A stretch of DNA of 64,000 nt. Origin: Sutcliffiella horikoshii (GTDB lineage Bacteria; Bacillota; Bacilli; Bacillales; Bacillaceae_I). Every line of letters starts with the position of its first letter. The stretch's first letter is position 1. The stretch lies in the NCBI RefSeq assembly GCF_008180725.1, contig NZ_VTEV01000003.1:363841-427840 (forward strand), in the 5' to 3' direction. Shown piece by piece: positions 9,792 through 17,955 of the stretch. The position numbers and the translations under genes are program-made. Under the pieces are notes generated by a model. It did no database searches, was not told the DNA's origin, and saw only the letters and a list, made by a program, of their open reading frames with translations.

Positions 9792-10826
9792 TTAAACTCG
9801 ATTGAATTGCTTCACGAAACGTTGATCGTTCGTATAGAAATGGCGGATATCGTCAATGCCGTAACGAAGCATCGCAATACGCTCAGGTCCCATTCCAAAA
9901 GCAAATCCTTGATATTTTTTCGGATCATAACCCGACATTTCAAGCACGCGCGGATGAACCATACCAGCTCCAAGAATTTCAATCCAGCCAGTTCCTTTAC
10001 ACATGCTGCAGCCCTTACCTCCACATTTCGCACATGTTACGTCAATCTCGACAGACGGCTCTGTGAACGGGAAGAAACTTGGACGCAAACGAATTTCGCG
10101 GTCTTCACCAAACATCTTTTTCGCAAACGTTTCAAGCGTTCCTTTAAGGTCGCTCATGCTGATGTTCTCGTCAATAACAAGCCCTTCAATTTGCGTGAAC
10201 TGGTGGGAGTGGGTCGCATCGTCATCATCACGGCGATACACTTTACCAGGGCAAATGATCTTGATAGGTCCTTTTTCTTTATTCGCTTCCATTGTTCTTG
10301 CTTGAACAGGGGAAGTTTGGGTTCTTAAAAGCACCTCATCTGTAATGTAGAAAGAATCTTGCATATCACGAGCAGGGTGATCCTTCGGCAAATTTAATGC
10401 TTCGAAGTTGTAATAATCTGTTTCCACTTCTGGACCTTCCGTGATCGTGTAGCCCATTCCCAGGAACAGATCTTCGATTTCTTCAATGACTTTTGTTAAC
10501 GGATGCGGGTTCCCTGTAGGTGCCGGACGGCCAGGCAATGTTACATCAATTGTTTCAGATGCAAGCTTCTTTGCTACCTCCGCTTTTTCAAGCTCAGCTT
10601 GTTTCGCCTCAATTTTCTCCGCAACATTTCCTCGCACAACGTTAGCAAGTGCTCCCATTTTCGGGCGTTCTTCTGCAGACAGCTTACCCATCCCTTTTAA
10701 AATTTCCGTGATAGGACCTTTTTTTCCAAGGTACGCCACACGGACTTCATTTAGTGCTTTTAAGTCTTGTGCTTGTTCTACTTGCTCAATGGCAAGTGTC
10801 TCTAATTCTTTCAATCGTTGTTCCAC
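9792..10826 (-). CDS. pheS: Phenylalanine-tRNA ligase alpha subunit
   Basis: The catalytic subunit that charges tRNA-Phe. An N-terminal coiled coil binds tRNA. Class II motif 2 is in the stretch CPGKVYRRD, and motif 3 near the end contains [14 protein letters not shown]. It has a [16 protein letters not shown] cysteine cluster, common in Bacillus PheS. The frame extends to an upstream ATG, but AAGGAGG sits seven bases before the GTG at 10826. That start gives 344 residues, the family length. Confidence 0.96.
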   Translation of the reverse strand: MEQRLKELETLAIEQVEQAQDLKALNEVRVAYLGKKGPITEILKGMGKLSAEERPKMGALANVVRGNVAEKIEAKQAELEKAEVAKKLASETIDVTLPGRPAPTGNPHPLTKVIEEIEDLFLGMGYTITEGPEVETDYYNFEALNLPKDHPARDMQDSFYITDEVLLRTQTSPVQARTMEANKEKGPIKIICPGKVYRRDDDDATHSHQFTQIEGLVIDENISMSDLKGTLETFAKKMFGEDREIRLRPSFFPFTEPSVEIDVTCAKCGGKGCSMCKGTGWIEILGAGMVHPRVLEMSGYDPKKYQGFAFGMGPERIAMLRYGIDDIRHFYTNDQRFVKQFNRV

Positions 10827-10875
10827 ATCTATTCCTCCTTGGTTCATTTTTAAATAAGGTTGTTGAAAATTCCAG

Positions 10876-10999
10876 CTGTTGATTGGAGCACAGGGCGAAT
10901 ACTCCGGAGGGAGGTAGCGGTAGGTTGAGACCCCGCAACGAAGTTAGGAGGCTCAAGCACCGACCCTCGGAAAGCGAAGTCCAGTGCGGAAATCAACAG
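10876..10999. repeat. Dispersed intergenic repeat, inverted copy
   Basis: Bounded by CTGTTGAT and ATCAACAG. The interior reads as the reverse complement of most other copies (GGTTGAGACCCCGCAACGAA, GGAGGCTCAAGCACC). It lies between the T-box and pheS, so it would be transcribed inside the pheS leader after the terminator. Confidence 0.85.
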
Positions 11000-11027
11000 T
11001 GGCGTTTAACAGTTCCTATAAATAAAC

Positions 11028-11304
11028 AAAAAAACTCGCCCCTCAAAAAGGGACGAGATATTCGCGGTACCACCCTAGTTAACAAAGACAAAATTACTCT
11101 TTGTTCGCTCTGTTCCAGATAACGGCTATCTAACCGGTCCACCTTTACAGCATCGCTTAAGCCTGCTGGTCCAAGTGTCACTCAAGAGGTGAAATGTTCA
11201 CTCTTTCTTCCTTAAAGATGCTTTCAGTCTGCGGCACCTTTTCCCTGATAAGGTCTGAAACGAGCTACTTGCCTCTCTCATTGCTTTGTTCAGTATGTAA
11301 CTAT
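11028..11304 (-). promoter_or_regulatory. T-box leader of pheST
   Basis: On the minus strand the conserved T-box AGGGTGGTACCGCG is followed by a terminator stem CTCGTCCC...GGGGCGAG and seven T. Upstream lies a Stem I region in which a UUC Phe codon occurs within GAACATTTCACC, a plausible specifier. Uncharged tRNA-Phe would stabilise the antiterminator and allow pheST transcription. Confidence 0.92.
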
Positions 11305-11310
11305 TTTTAT

Positions 11311-11339
11311 ATTATATTGAAAACATGTGGCAGATGCAA
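11311..11339 (-). promoter_or_regulatory. Sigma-A promoter of pheST leader
   Basis: TTGCAT, 17-base spacer, TATAAT on the minus strand, directly before the T-box. Confidence 0.8.
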
Positions 11340-11341
11340 CT

Positions 11342-12100
11342 CTATCCGCGTAAATAATACATTAAAATTCCCGCTGCTACCCCGACATTCAATGATTCAC
11401 TTTGTCCATGGATAGGGATATAAAGGTTCTGGTTTGTCATGTCGAGATGTTCTTGGGCCATTCCTTTTCCTTCATTGCCAAGAACAAGCGCAAAACTTTC
11501 AGATGGTCGGACTTCTTGAAAAGGCACACCGTTCTGTAAGGAAGTTCCGTAAACAGGTGTGTTAAGCTCTTTACAGTGCTTGATATAGCTTTTGAGATCT
11601 CCTCTTACTATTGGCAAGTGAAAAATTGATCCTTGGGTCGAACGAATGACTTTGGAGCTGTAAAGGTCTGCGCATCCCTCTCCTAAGATTACCATGTCCA
11701 TTCCTGCAGCGTCCGCTGTTCTTATCATGGTGCCCACATTTCCCGGGTCTTGAACATTATCGAGTAAAAGAATTTTTTGGTTAGGTTGGATAGTGTGTGT
11801 ATGTTGTGCCGGAATTCTGCAAATTGCAGCGACTCCTTGTGGTGTTTCCGTTTCACTGATTTCTTTTAACACATTGGGAAAGGCATATATTAACTCCACA
11901 TGGTTAAGGTCCCACTCATTCGGGATGATACGATCTTCTGAAATGATGATTTCTTCCACCAGATTGTCCACTTTCAATGCTTCTTCAACCAAGTGAAATC
12001 CTTCAATGATGAAAGTTCCGGATTGTTCACGTTCTTTCTTTTTCTGCAACTTTTTCCACTGTTTCACTTTATTATTCTTGATGGATTCTATATGTTTCAA
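11342..12100 (-). CDS. TrmH/SpoU family RNA 2'-O-methyltransferase (YsgA-like)
   Basis: A 252-residue SPOUT methyltransferase. The N-terminal substrate-binding domain resembles that of rRNA methylases. The three SpoU motifs are clear: NVQDPGNVGTMIRTADAAG near residue 115, LVLGNEGKGM near 195 and IPIHGQSESLNVGVAAG near 220. The likely target is a ribosomal RNA, not identifiable from sequence. The start is TTG after AAGGAG. Its stop nearly abuts the pheS promoter. Confidence 0.88.
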   Translation of the reverse strand: MKHIESIKNNKVKQWKKLQKKKEREQSGTFIIEGFHLVEEALKVDNLVEEIIISEDRIIPNEWDLNHVELIYAFPNVLKEISETETPQGVAAICRIPAQHTHTIQPNQKILLLDNVQDPGNVGTMIRTADAAGMDMVILGEGCADLYSSKVIRSTQGSIFHLPIVRGDLKSYIKHCKELNTPVYGTSLQNGVPFQEVRPSESFALVLGNEGKGMAQEHLDMTNQNLYIPIHGQSESLNVGVAAGILMYYLRG

Positions 12101-12218
12101 TACTTGTTTCTCCTTTTCCGCTACTCAATACTGCTATTATACGCATTTTGTACACATAATTAAACCATCTAATGGACATGCTAGGTGTTGATACTATTTT
12201 CCCTACGAGGTGATAAGG

Positions 12219-12425
12219 ATGAATTTAAATTTACGTCATGCGATACGTCAGAATGTGGAAGGAAATTCTCAAGACCAGCTTAGAGAGACAATCTTAGATG
12301 CCATTAATAAAGGCGAAGAAAAAATGCTTCCAGGTTTAGGCGTGTTGTTTGAAGTAATATGGGAGAATTCTTCTGAGCAGGACAAAGCTGAAATGCTCTC
12401 AACTTTAGAGGATGGATTGAAATAG
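12219..12425 (+). CDS. sspI: Small acid-soluble spore protein SspI
   Basis: A 68-residue minor spore-core protein. The segments MNLNLRHAI and [16 protein letters not shown] are diagnostic of SspI. It is made late in sporulation in the forespore and confirms a spore-forming host. I chose the ATG at 12219 over a GTG at 12210, because GAGGTGA then lies about seven bases upstream and the N-terminus matches the family. It is monocistronic with its own terminator and is divergent from the methyltransferase gene. Confidence 0.95.
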   Translation: MNLNLRHAIRQNVEGNSQDQLRETILDAINKGEEKMLPGLGVLFEVIWENSSEQDKAEMLSTLEDGLK

Positions 12426-12437
12426 TATTGGATTGAG

Positions 12438-12468
12438 GCAGCTCCTTTGTGGGGGGCTGTTTTTTTTG
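12438..12468 (+). terminator. Terminator of sspI
   Basis: CAGCTCC TTTGTGG GGGGCTG followed by eight T. Confidence 0.8.
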
Positions 12469-12490
12469 TGTACTTAATAATGAGCATATT

Positions 12491-12850
12491 AAGACCTCTC
12501 TCCTCGCATTTCCACCTAATAGAGGTCCTCATACCATTCATGAAGACCTCTCTACTTGTATTTACACCTGACATAGGTCCTCATACCATCCCATGAAGAC
12601 CTCTCTCCTTACATTTCCATCTGACAGAGGTCCTCATACCATCTATGAAGACCTCTCTCCTTACATTTTCACCTAATAGAGGTCTTCATACCCTTCATGA
12701 AGACCTCTCTCCTTACATTTTCACCTGACAGAGGTCCTCATACCATCTATGAAGACCTCTATCCTTACATTTCCACCTGACAGAGGTCTTCATACCCTCC
12801 ATGAAGACCTCTCTACTTGAACTTCCACGTGACAAAGGTCTTCATTAACC
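12491..12850. repeat. Tandem array, 7 units of 52 bp (array 1)
   Basis: Units begin at 12491, 12543, 12596, 12648, 12700, 12752 and 12804; one unit is 53 bp. Each opens with AAGACCTCT and closes with AGAGGTCYTCAT, a 12-base inverted repeat around a variable C/T-rich middle. Adjacent units also form AGAGGTCTTCAT...ATGAAGACCTCT. It fills the space between the convergent sspI and M42 peptidase terminators. Not a CRISPR: no unique spacers. No ORF of interest. Confidence 0.95.
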
Positions 12851-12865
12851 ATGCCTGTTGTTTAA

Positions 12866-12894
12866 TAAAAAAACCGCCCACAAAAGTGAGCGGC
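12866..12894 (-). terminator. Terminator of M42 peptidase gene
   Basis: CCGCTCAC TTTT GTGGGCGG followed by seven T on the minus strand. Confidence 0.85.
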
Positions 12895-12912
12895 GAGCCT
12901 TCCAAAAATCTA

Positions 12913-13998
12913 TCAATCAAACGTCAATCTGCTTACAGTGTCCGTATCTAACTTCTTAATAACCTCTGCAATTAACTTCACCGCATTCTCATAATCATCG
13001 CGGTGCAACATTGCTGCGTGAGAGTGGATGTAGCGTGTTGCAATCGTGATAGAAAGTGCAGGTACACCTTGAGCTGTCAGGTGGATGGCACCGGAATCTG
13101 TTCCGCCTCCTGCAACAGAGTCGAACTGATATGGAATTTCCATTTCATCAGCTACTCCTGTAACGAAGTCGCGTAAACCTTTGTGGGAGACCATGGATGC
13201 ATCATAAAGGATGATTTGTGGGCCTTTCCCCATTTTGCTTAGTGCTTCTTTTTCGGTAACGCCTGGAGTATCTCCTGCGATCCCTACGTCCACACCGAAT
13301 CCGATGTCAGGTTGGATTAAGTTTGCGGAAGTTTTCGCACCACGAAGGCCAACTTCCTCTTGTACTGTACCTACTCCGTACACAACGTTTGGATGGTCGG
13401 CGTCTTTTAACTGCTTCATCACGTCAATCGCGATGGCACAGCCGATGCGGTTATCCCAAGCTTTTGCAAGTAGCATTTTTTCGTTATTCATGACTGTGAA
13501 TTCGAAGTAAGGAACAACTTGGTCGCCAGGTCGAACTCCCCATTCTTGTGCTTCTTCACGGCTGGATGCACCGATGTCGATGAACATGTCCTTAATGTCT
13601 ACCGGCTTTTTGCGAGCTTCAGGAGGCAGGATGTGTGGTGGTTTAGAACCGATCACACCTGTTACGTCGCCTTTAGAAGTTACTATTGTAACGCGCTGTG
13701 CTAGCATAACTTGTGACCACCAGCCGCCAACTGTTTGGAAGCGAAGGAATCCGCGGTCATCGATATGTGTAATCATGAAGCCCACTTCGTCCAAGTGACC
13801 GGCTACCATCACTTTCGGTCCGTCTGCTTTCCCAACTTTTTTAGCGATTAAGCTTCCCAGTCCGTCTGTGAATACTTCATCAGCGAATGGCGTTATGTAT
13901 TTTTTCATTACGTCACGTGGTTCTTTTTCGTTGCCGGGAATACCCTTGGCATCTGTTAGATCTTTCAACATTGTTAATGTTTCATCTAGCTTTGTCAT
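12913..13998 (-). CDS. M42 family metallopeptidase (YsdC-like aminopeptidase)
   Basis: A 361-residue di-metal aminopeptidase of the M42 (TET/cellulase-M) family, which forms large dodecameric shells and trims peptides. Metal and catalytic motifs are intact: [11 protein letters not shown] near residue 67, [10 protein letters not shown] near 213, [11 protein letters not shown] near 305 and RYIHSHAAM near 329. YsdC occupies the same place next to ysdB in B. subtilis. Exact substrate specificity (glutamyl or broader) cannot be read from sequence. Confidence 0.92.
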   Translation of the reverse strand: MTKLDETLTMLKDLTDAKGIPGNEKEPRDVMKKYITPFADEVFTDGLGSLIAKKVGKADGPKVMVAGHLDEVGFMITHIDDRGFLRFQTVGGWWSQVMLAQRVTIVTSKGDVTGVIGSKPPHILPPEARKKPVDIKDMFIDIGASSREEAQEWGVRPGDQVVPYFEFTVMNNEKMLLAKAWDNRIGCAIAIDVMKQLKDADHPNVVYGVGTVQEEVGLRGAKTSANLIQPDIGFGVDVGIAGDTPGVTEKEALSKMGKGPQIILYDASMVSHKGLRDFVTGVADEMEIPYQFDSVAGGGTDSGAIHLTAQGVPALSITIATRYIHSHAAMLHRDDYENAVKLIAEVIKKLDTDTVSRLTFD

Positions 13999-14070
13999 GT
14001 ATTTCGACCCCCTTAATAATTATCAATCCAACAATTATTATACAGAAAACTCTTACTAATGTAAAAAGGA

Positions 14071-14562
14071 TTAGTAACCTTGCTGTTGCCTTTCATGATT
14101 GATCTGATTTTTTTCCAAGTAGGCCTGCTCTACTTCCTCCCATACAAACCCTAGCATTTCGCCCAATTGAATATAGGAATCCAGTAATAGATAGTAATTT
14201 TCCTCAGAAAGATCGTCTTTAAAAATAGAGACTAACTGAAAAACTCTATTGAATTGTTCTGTTAGCGAGGCTGCCTCTTCCGCAAGCCCTCTAGAAGCTT
14301 CTGGACCTTTATATCCAAAGGTCAATCCAAGAGATAAGATAAAATGCAAACCGTCCACATACTCTTCCAGTATTACTCCGCGTTCTGCAGGAGGCTTCAC
14401 ACTCCAGAATTTAAAGCAACGAGTTTCATTGGCCAATTCACCAAGCTCTACAAGCAAAGCCAATATTTTCTCATCAACCAAATCTTCTTTTTTTAACCCA
14501 TGTTGTGTTTCAATTTTGTCATCAAGTTCTCTTTGCATGTCGTATAAACGTTGTAAATTCAA
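14071..14562 (-). CDS. Dimeric all-alpha dUTP diphosphatase
   Basis: A 163-residue protein of the all-alpha NTP pyrophosphohydrolase group (dUTPase-2, MazG-like). It has the metal-binding pattern LLVELGELANE near residue 38, KFWS, and EEYVDGLHFILS near 66-77. It hydrolyses dUTP to dUMP and keeps uracil out of DNA. The start is TTG behind AAGGAAGG. It is unrelated in fold to the common trimeric dUTPase; related forms are also common in phages, but the location here is chromosomal core. Confidence 0.85.
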   Translation of the reverse strand: MNLQRLYDMQRELDDKIETQHGLKKEDLVDEKILALLVELGELANETRCFKFWSVKPPAERGVILEEYVDGLHFILSLGLTFGYKGPEASRGLAEEAASLTEQFNRVFQLVSIFKDDLSEENYYLLLDSYIQLGEMLGFVWEEVEQAYLEKNQINHERQQQGY

Positions 14563-14600
14563 AAAAATCGCCTTCCTTTTAAAAAAATTTTATAAAAAAA

Positions 14601-14627
14601 TGAAACCTTATGATACCTACACCCGTA
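14601..14627 (+). promoter_or_regulatory. Sigma-W-type promoter of ysdB
   Basis: TGAAAC (14601-14606), 17-base spacer, CGTA (14624-14627), near the ECF sigma-W consensus. It lies about 50 bases before the ysdB start; ysdB is a known sigma-W target in B. subtilis. Confidence 0.75.
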
Positions 14628-14677
14628 TATAAGGTATTTTATAATACAAACTGTATTTTTGCGAAGGAGTAGCAAAT

Positions 14678-15070
14678 ATGTTTATGATTCTCATTCGTCT
14701 TGCTTTACTTGCACTTTTTGCTTTTATTATTTATTCCATTTTTAAGTATCTCTTGAATCCGAAAAGGAAGCTCGAGATTGCGCATGAAAAGAAGAACTTC
14801 TACCTTCTTGACCAAAAAAGCAATGTACGGAAGAATTTTCTTCTGACCTATAAAGGGGTCATGTTTGAAGGGGAAAAATATTTGGGGACTACAGATAGAG
14901 CGTTTGAAGTCATCTCCATTTTTATCTGGCCTAAGAATCCTGAAAAGCTGCAAGGGTTAAGGAAGCATGACTTTGAATTTATCCAAAAAGAGGTTCGAAA
15001 GCAATACCCAGATGCTTTGATTGATTGGAAAAGTCCAATTAAAGAGTTCTTAAAAGAGGAAAGAGGATAA
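14678..15070 (+). CDS. ysdB: Sigma-W pathway protein YsdB
   Basis: A 130-residue protein with one N-terminal membrane helix (about residues 3-24) followed by a basic segment NPKRKLE and a cytoplasmic domain. It matches YsdB in size, topology and position next to the M42 peptidase gene. Its function is unknown beyond membership of the cell-envelope stress regulon. The SD is GAAGGAG. A sigma-W-type promoter lies upstream and a shared bidirectional terminator downstream. Confidence 0.85.
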   Translation: MFMILIRLALLALFAFIIYSIFKYLLNPKRKLEIAHEKKNFYLLDQKSNVRKNFLLTYKGVMFEGEKYLGTTDRAFEVISIFIWPKNPEKLQGLRKHDFEFIQKEVRKQYPDALIDWKSPIKEFLKEERG

Positions 15071-15096
15071 CGCTATTACGCGCTATCCTCTTTTAT
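15061..15096. terminator. Bidirectional terminator, ysdB and TVP38 gene
   Basis: AAGAGGATA...TATCCTCTT stem with T-rich tails both ways, between two convergent genes. Confidence 0.8.
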
Positions 15097-15670
15097 ATTG
15101 CTTTTCTTTATGAAAGAATTGTTCCCACTTCATGACGACAACTTTTTGTCTCATTACAAGCATTAGGAATAGAAGGCCTATAAGTACTACAACCATGGCA
15201 GTTGGGGAAAATTCCGTGATAAATTGGCCAAAGACGGTATAGATAATTGCGAGAGGAATATTGGTCAGGAGAGAAGCTTTTGCATAGCTGGAAAAGCTTT
15301 TTGTTGTTTCAATCAAGCAGAGAGAAAGTAAGTGGAAGTGTATGAATGGAACAAGACGCATGACAGTAATCTGTCCAACCGAAAAGTTTGCTCTGTTGCC
15401 AAACAGTCGTTCTTTCATTTTTAAAATCTTCCCAAATATGCCGGGAAACTGTTGATATAAAAAGTAGAAAAATAAACTAGATAACGTTAAGCCTGCGACA
15501 GAGTAAATGCTGCCGATTACTCCACCAAACAGGGCTCCTCCGGCAATGCAGATGATGACCACCGGAATGAATAAAACTTGTCTTAATATATGAAAAAGAA
15601 TAAAACCAAGAGAAGCCAGCCACCAGTGACTTTCAATCACGACAAATAGTACGTTCATTTTTTCGTCCAT
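15083..15670 (-). CDS. TVP38/TMEM64 (DedA-like, SNARE-associated) membrane protein
   Basis: A 195-residue multi-spanning membrane protein. The motif GGALFGGVIGSIYSVAG and the later MRLVPFIHFHL follow the VTT/DedA superfamily pattern (re-entrant loop, then R-x-x-P). Family members are proposed lipid scramblases or undecaprenyl-phosphate flippases. The start follows AGGAGG. In B. subtilis the ysdA-ysdB interval lacks this gene, so it is an addition here. Confidence 0.75.
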   Translation of the reverse strand: MDEKMNVLFVVIESHWWLASLGFILFHILRQVLFIPVVIICIAGGALFGGVIGSIYSVAGLTLSSLFFYFLYQQFPGIFGKILKMKERLFGNRANFSVGQITVMRLVPFIHFHLLSLCLIETTKSFSSYAKASLLTNIPLAIIYTVFGQFITEFSPTAMVVVLIGLLFLMLVMRQKVVVMKWEQFFHKEKQYKRG

Positions 15671-15732
15671 TTTGGCTTGCCTCCTAGTTTTTAATAAAGC
15701 TTATTCAACTATCAATAAATTATGTTAACTTA

Positions 15733-15996
15733 TCAGGCTATCAGAATATACCCCCAAAACCCGATATGTATAAACGTTATGAATGGTAGACCTATCCGGA
15801 ATAACAGGCGCTTTGTTTTATGACGGAAGGTTTGCATTCCCATCCAGGTACCAAGTGCACCCCCAAGCAACGCAATTCCCCATAGGTGTAATTCTGGCAC
15901 TCTCCAGCGATGCTCGATGGCCCTTTGTTTATCCACTTTCATAATAATAAAACCTACAATGTTGATAAAGATATAATAACCGACGAGTACTTCCAT
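15733..15996 (-). CDS. ysdA: DUF1294 membrane protein YsdA
   Basis: A small protein with the DUF1294 signature: MKVDKQRAIEHRWRVPE, then GGALGTWMGMQTFRHKT and a final hydrophobic helix. Three short membrane segments are likely; the function is unknown. The frame extends to 16029, but GGAGG lies five bases before the ATG at 15996, giving 87 residues as in homologues. It lies after rplT, as in B. subtilis. Confidence 0.82.
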   Translation of the reverse strand: MEVLVGYYIFINIVGFIIMKVDKQRAIEHRWRVPELHLWGIALLGGALGTWMGMQTFRHKTKRLLFRIGLPFITFIHIGFWGYILIA

Positions 15997-16071
15997 CATA
16001 TCCTCCGATGTTCGAATGTGTGCACACATTTTGTTGACTGACTTCTCAGTCTCAACAATATTCTATCAAAA

Positions 16072-16108
16072 CACAAAAGAGGCTACCAAATGTTAGCCTC
16101 TTTTGTTT
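16072..16108 (-). terminator. Terminator of infC-rpmI-rplT
   Basis: AAAAGAGGCTAAC ATTTG GTAGCCTCTTTTG, symmetrical T-rich ends; follows rplT. Confidence 0.85.
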
Positions 16109-16114
16109 AGGTAA

Positions 16115-16474
16115 TTATTTATTTAAGCTGTTTTTCGCAGCAGTTGCCAATTCAGCAAATGCTTTTTCGTCGCTAATTGCTAGCTCAGCTAACATTTTGC
16201 GGTTTACTTCGATACCAGCTACTTTCAAACCGTGCATTAGACGGCTGTAAGAAAGACCGTTCATGCGAGCCGCTGCGTTGATACGAGCGATCCAAAGCTT
16301 ACGGAAGTCGCGTTTTTTCTGGCGACGATCGCGATAAGCGTACATTAGGGATTTCATTACTTGTTGGTTAGCTACTTTATATAAAGTGTGTTTAGAACCG
16401 TAATAACCTTTGGCTAATTTAATGACTTTTTTACGACGTTGGCGTGTTACTGTACCGCCTTTAACTCTTGGCAT
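16115..16474 (-). CDS. rplT: 50S ribosomal protein L20
   Basis: A 119-residue ribosomal protein with the basic N-terminal tail [16 protein letters not shown] that threads into 23S rRNA and is needed for early 50S assembly. In Bacilli free L20 represses its own operon by promoting termination in the infC leader, which is present here (17301-17452). It is the last gene of infC-rpmI-rplT. Confidence 0.98.
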   Translation of the reverse strand: MPRVKGGTVTRQRRKKVIKLAKGYYGSKHTLYKVANQQVMKSLMYAYRDRRQKKRDFRKLWIARINAAARMNGLSYSRLMHGLKVAGIEVNRKMLAELAISDEKAFAELATAAKNSLNK

Positions 16475-16498
16475 TATGAATACCTCCTATAAAAAATA

Positions 16499-16699
16499 TT
16501 ATCTTAAGTTGTCTAACATGTGACGGATGCGTTTGAAATCACCTTTGCTGACCATAGCTGATTTACGCAATTTACGCTTTTGCTTTTGAGACTTGTTAGC
16601 GAATAAGTGACTTGTGTATGCGTGAGAACGCTTTAAGCTACCAGATCCAGTTTTCTTGAATCTTTTCGCTGATCCGCGATGAGTTTTCATTTTAGGCAT
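16499..16699 (-). CDS. rpmI: 50S ribosomal protein L35
   Basis: A 66-residue, strongly basic protein starting [20 protein letters not shown], the L35 signature. It lies between infC and rplT in the conserved order. Confidence 0.98.
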   Translation of the reverse strand: MPKMKTHRGSAKRFKKTGSGSLKRSHAYTSHLFANKSQKQKRKLRKSAMVSKGDFKRIRHMLDNLR

Positions 16700-16720
16700 T
16701 GGAGTTCCTCCTCATATGAA

Positions 16721-17236
16721 TTACTTTTCGTTTTTAGGTGCCAAAATTAAGAACATGCTACGTCCATCCATTTTAGGATGAGACTCAACTGTTGATACTT
16801 CTGCACATGCAGCAGAGAAACGATCTAGCACACGCTGACCGATTTCTTTATGTGTAATTGCACGTCCTTTGAATCGGATCGATGCTTTTACTTTGTCTCC
16901 TTTTTCAAGGAATTTAATTGCATTGCGAAGCTTCGTGTTGAAGTCATGCTCATCAATTGTAGGGCTTAAACGAACTTCCTTTAAGCTGATTACTTTTTGG
17001 TTTTTACGCGCTTCTTTGTCTTTCTTCTGTTGCTCGAAACGGAACTTTCCGTAGTCCATAATTCGGCATACAGGAGGTTTCGCATTAGGCGCAACCATTA
17101 CTAAGTCAAGGTTAGCACGTGCTGCTATTTCTAGAGCTTCGACTTTTGACTTAATTCCTAGCTGGTCTCCATTTTGACCGATTAGACGTACTTCACGGGC
17201 ACGAATGCCATCGTTTACCATCATGTCCTTGCTAAT
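16721..17236 (-). CDS. infC: Translation initiation factor IF-3
   Basis: IF-3 binds the 30S subunit, blocks 50S joining and checks the start codon. The N-domain carries [17 protein letters not shown], the linker [18 protein letters not shown], and the C-domain [15 protein letters not shown]. No ATG/GTG/TTG fits the family start: the open frame runs upstream into the leader, while GGAGGTGG precedes two ATT codons before AGCAAGGAC. I place the start at ATT 17236 (or 17239), consistent with the AUU start of infC in other bacteria. An ATG at 17224 is the alternative. Confidence 0.95.
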   Translation of the reverse strand: MSKDMMVNDGIRAREVRLIGQNGDQLGIKSKVEALEIAARANLDLVMVAPNAKPPVCRIMDYGKFRFEQQKKDKEARKNQKVISLKEVRLSPTIDEHDFNTKLRNAIKFLEKGDKVKASIRFKGRAITHKEIGQRVLDRFSAACAEVSTVESHPKMDGRSMFLILAPKNEK

Positions 17237-17300
17237 AATTAGCCACCTCCAAGGTTTATTCCGAACACCGTTTGACGAACAATTTACTCTTTTGTACAAA

Positions 17301-17452
17301 CAAAAAAGTGTGGATGTACACATACACCCACACTTTACGATTACATAAGTAAAAGATAGAATCTTTCTCGTAAAACCTGCCAACTGCATCAGATGCGTCA
17401 ATCAGGTGAGAAGCGGGTGCTTCTTCTTGTCCTCAAACAAGTATTCAATTTG
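17301..17452 (-). promoter_or_regulatory. L20 leader of infC operon
   Basis: The minus-strand leader contains GAAGAAGCACCCGCTTCTCACCTGA and GCAGTTGGCAGG, then a terminator AAGTGTGGGTGT...ACATCCACACTT plus T run. This is the arrangement of the Bacillus L20 leader, where L20 binding favours the terminator. Confidence 0.85.
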
Positions 17453-17461
17453 ACCTTGTAT

Positions 17462-17491
17462 AATATATCATTAATGATGATTGATTGTCAA
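17462..17491 (-). promoter_or_regulatory. Sigma-A promoter of infC operon
   Basis: TTGACA (17486-17491), 18-base spacer, TATATT (17462-17467) on the minus strand. Confidence 0.8.
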
Positions 17492-17575
17492 GAATTCGTA
17501 TCAAATGAAACAACGTTTTAAATGATATCAGATAAATTGCGATTGTGCAATAGTTTTTTTATTCGAGTGTAAACT

Positions 17576-17703
17576 CCCTGCCTCCTTTCGTTCCGGGTGG
17601 TCGCTTTCCGCGGGACGGTGCTTGAGCCTCCTCACTTCGTTGCGGGGTCTCAACCAACCGTTTTCCCCCTGGAGTCGACCACCCTGCACTTCAGTCGGCA
17701 GGG
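17576..17703. repeat. Dispersed intergenic repeat, copy
   Basis: Ends CCCTGCC and GGCAGGG are inverted. The interior has GCTTTCCGCGGGACGGTGCT, GAGCCTCCTCACTTCG and GGGGTCTCAACC, as in the other copies. Confidence 0.85.
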
Positions 17704-17735
17704 GGAATTTGTAAATACATTCAGGCTTAGCTTAC

Positions 17736-17872
17736 TGTCGAAAACTACCCATTTATTGTCCATTCGGAGGGAAATACTGTCCGAAATGTAAAAATACGAT
17801 CCAAAGTAGGACATTTACTGTCCAAACCACCTGAAATACATGCAAAACGACAAATTTAGTTGATTTTCGACA
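17736..17872. repeat. 137-bp element with 9-bp inverted ends and degenerate inner repeats
   Basis: TGTCGAAAA at 17736-17744 and TTTTCGACA at 17864-17872 are perfect inverted ends. Inside, an ACTGTCC/ATTGTCC-A motif recurs three times in A-rich sequence. No ORF. Nature unknown. Confidence 0.55.
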
Positions 17873-17898
17873 CGCCAAACGTAGCCAGTAATCACTCG

Positions 17899-17944
17899 AA
17901 AAAAAGGGAATGCCCTGGCATCCTCAGAGCCAAGGCATTCCCCC
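17899..17944 (-). terminator. Terminator of thrS
   Basis: GGGAATGCC...GGCATTCCC stem followed by seven T on the minus strand. Confidence 0.85.
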
Positions 17945-17955
17945 TTCAAAAAAGC

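Noticed and set aside
12491-12850. CRISPR array
   Set aside because: The whole 52-bp unit repeats; there are no unique spacers and no cas genes. The same holds for 34348-34807.
17298-17401. N-terminal extension of IF-3 into the leader
   Set aside because: The extra residues (Cys-rich, no homology) are encoded by the L20 leader terminator region.
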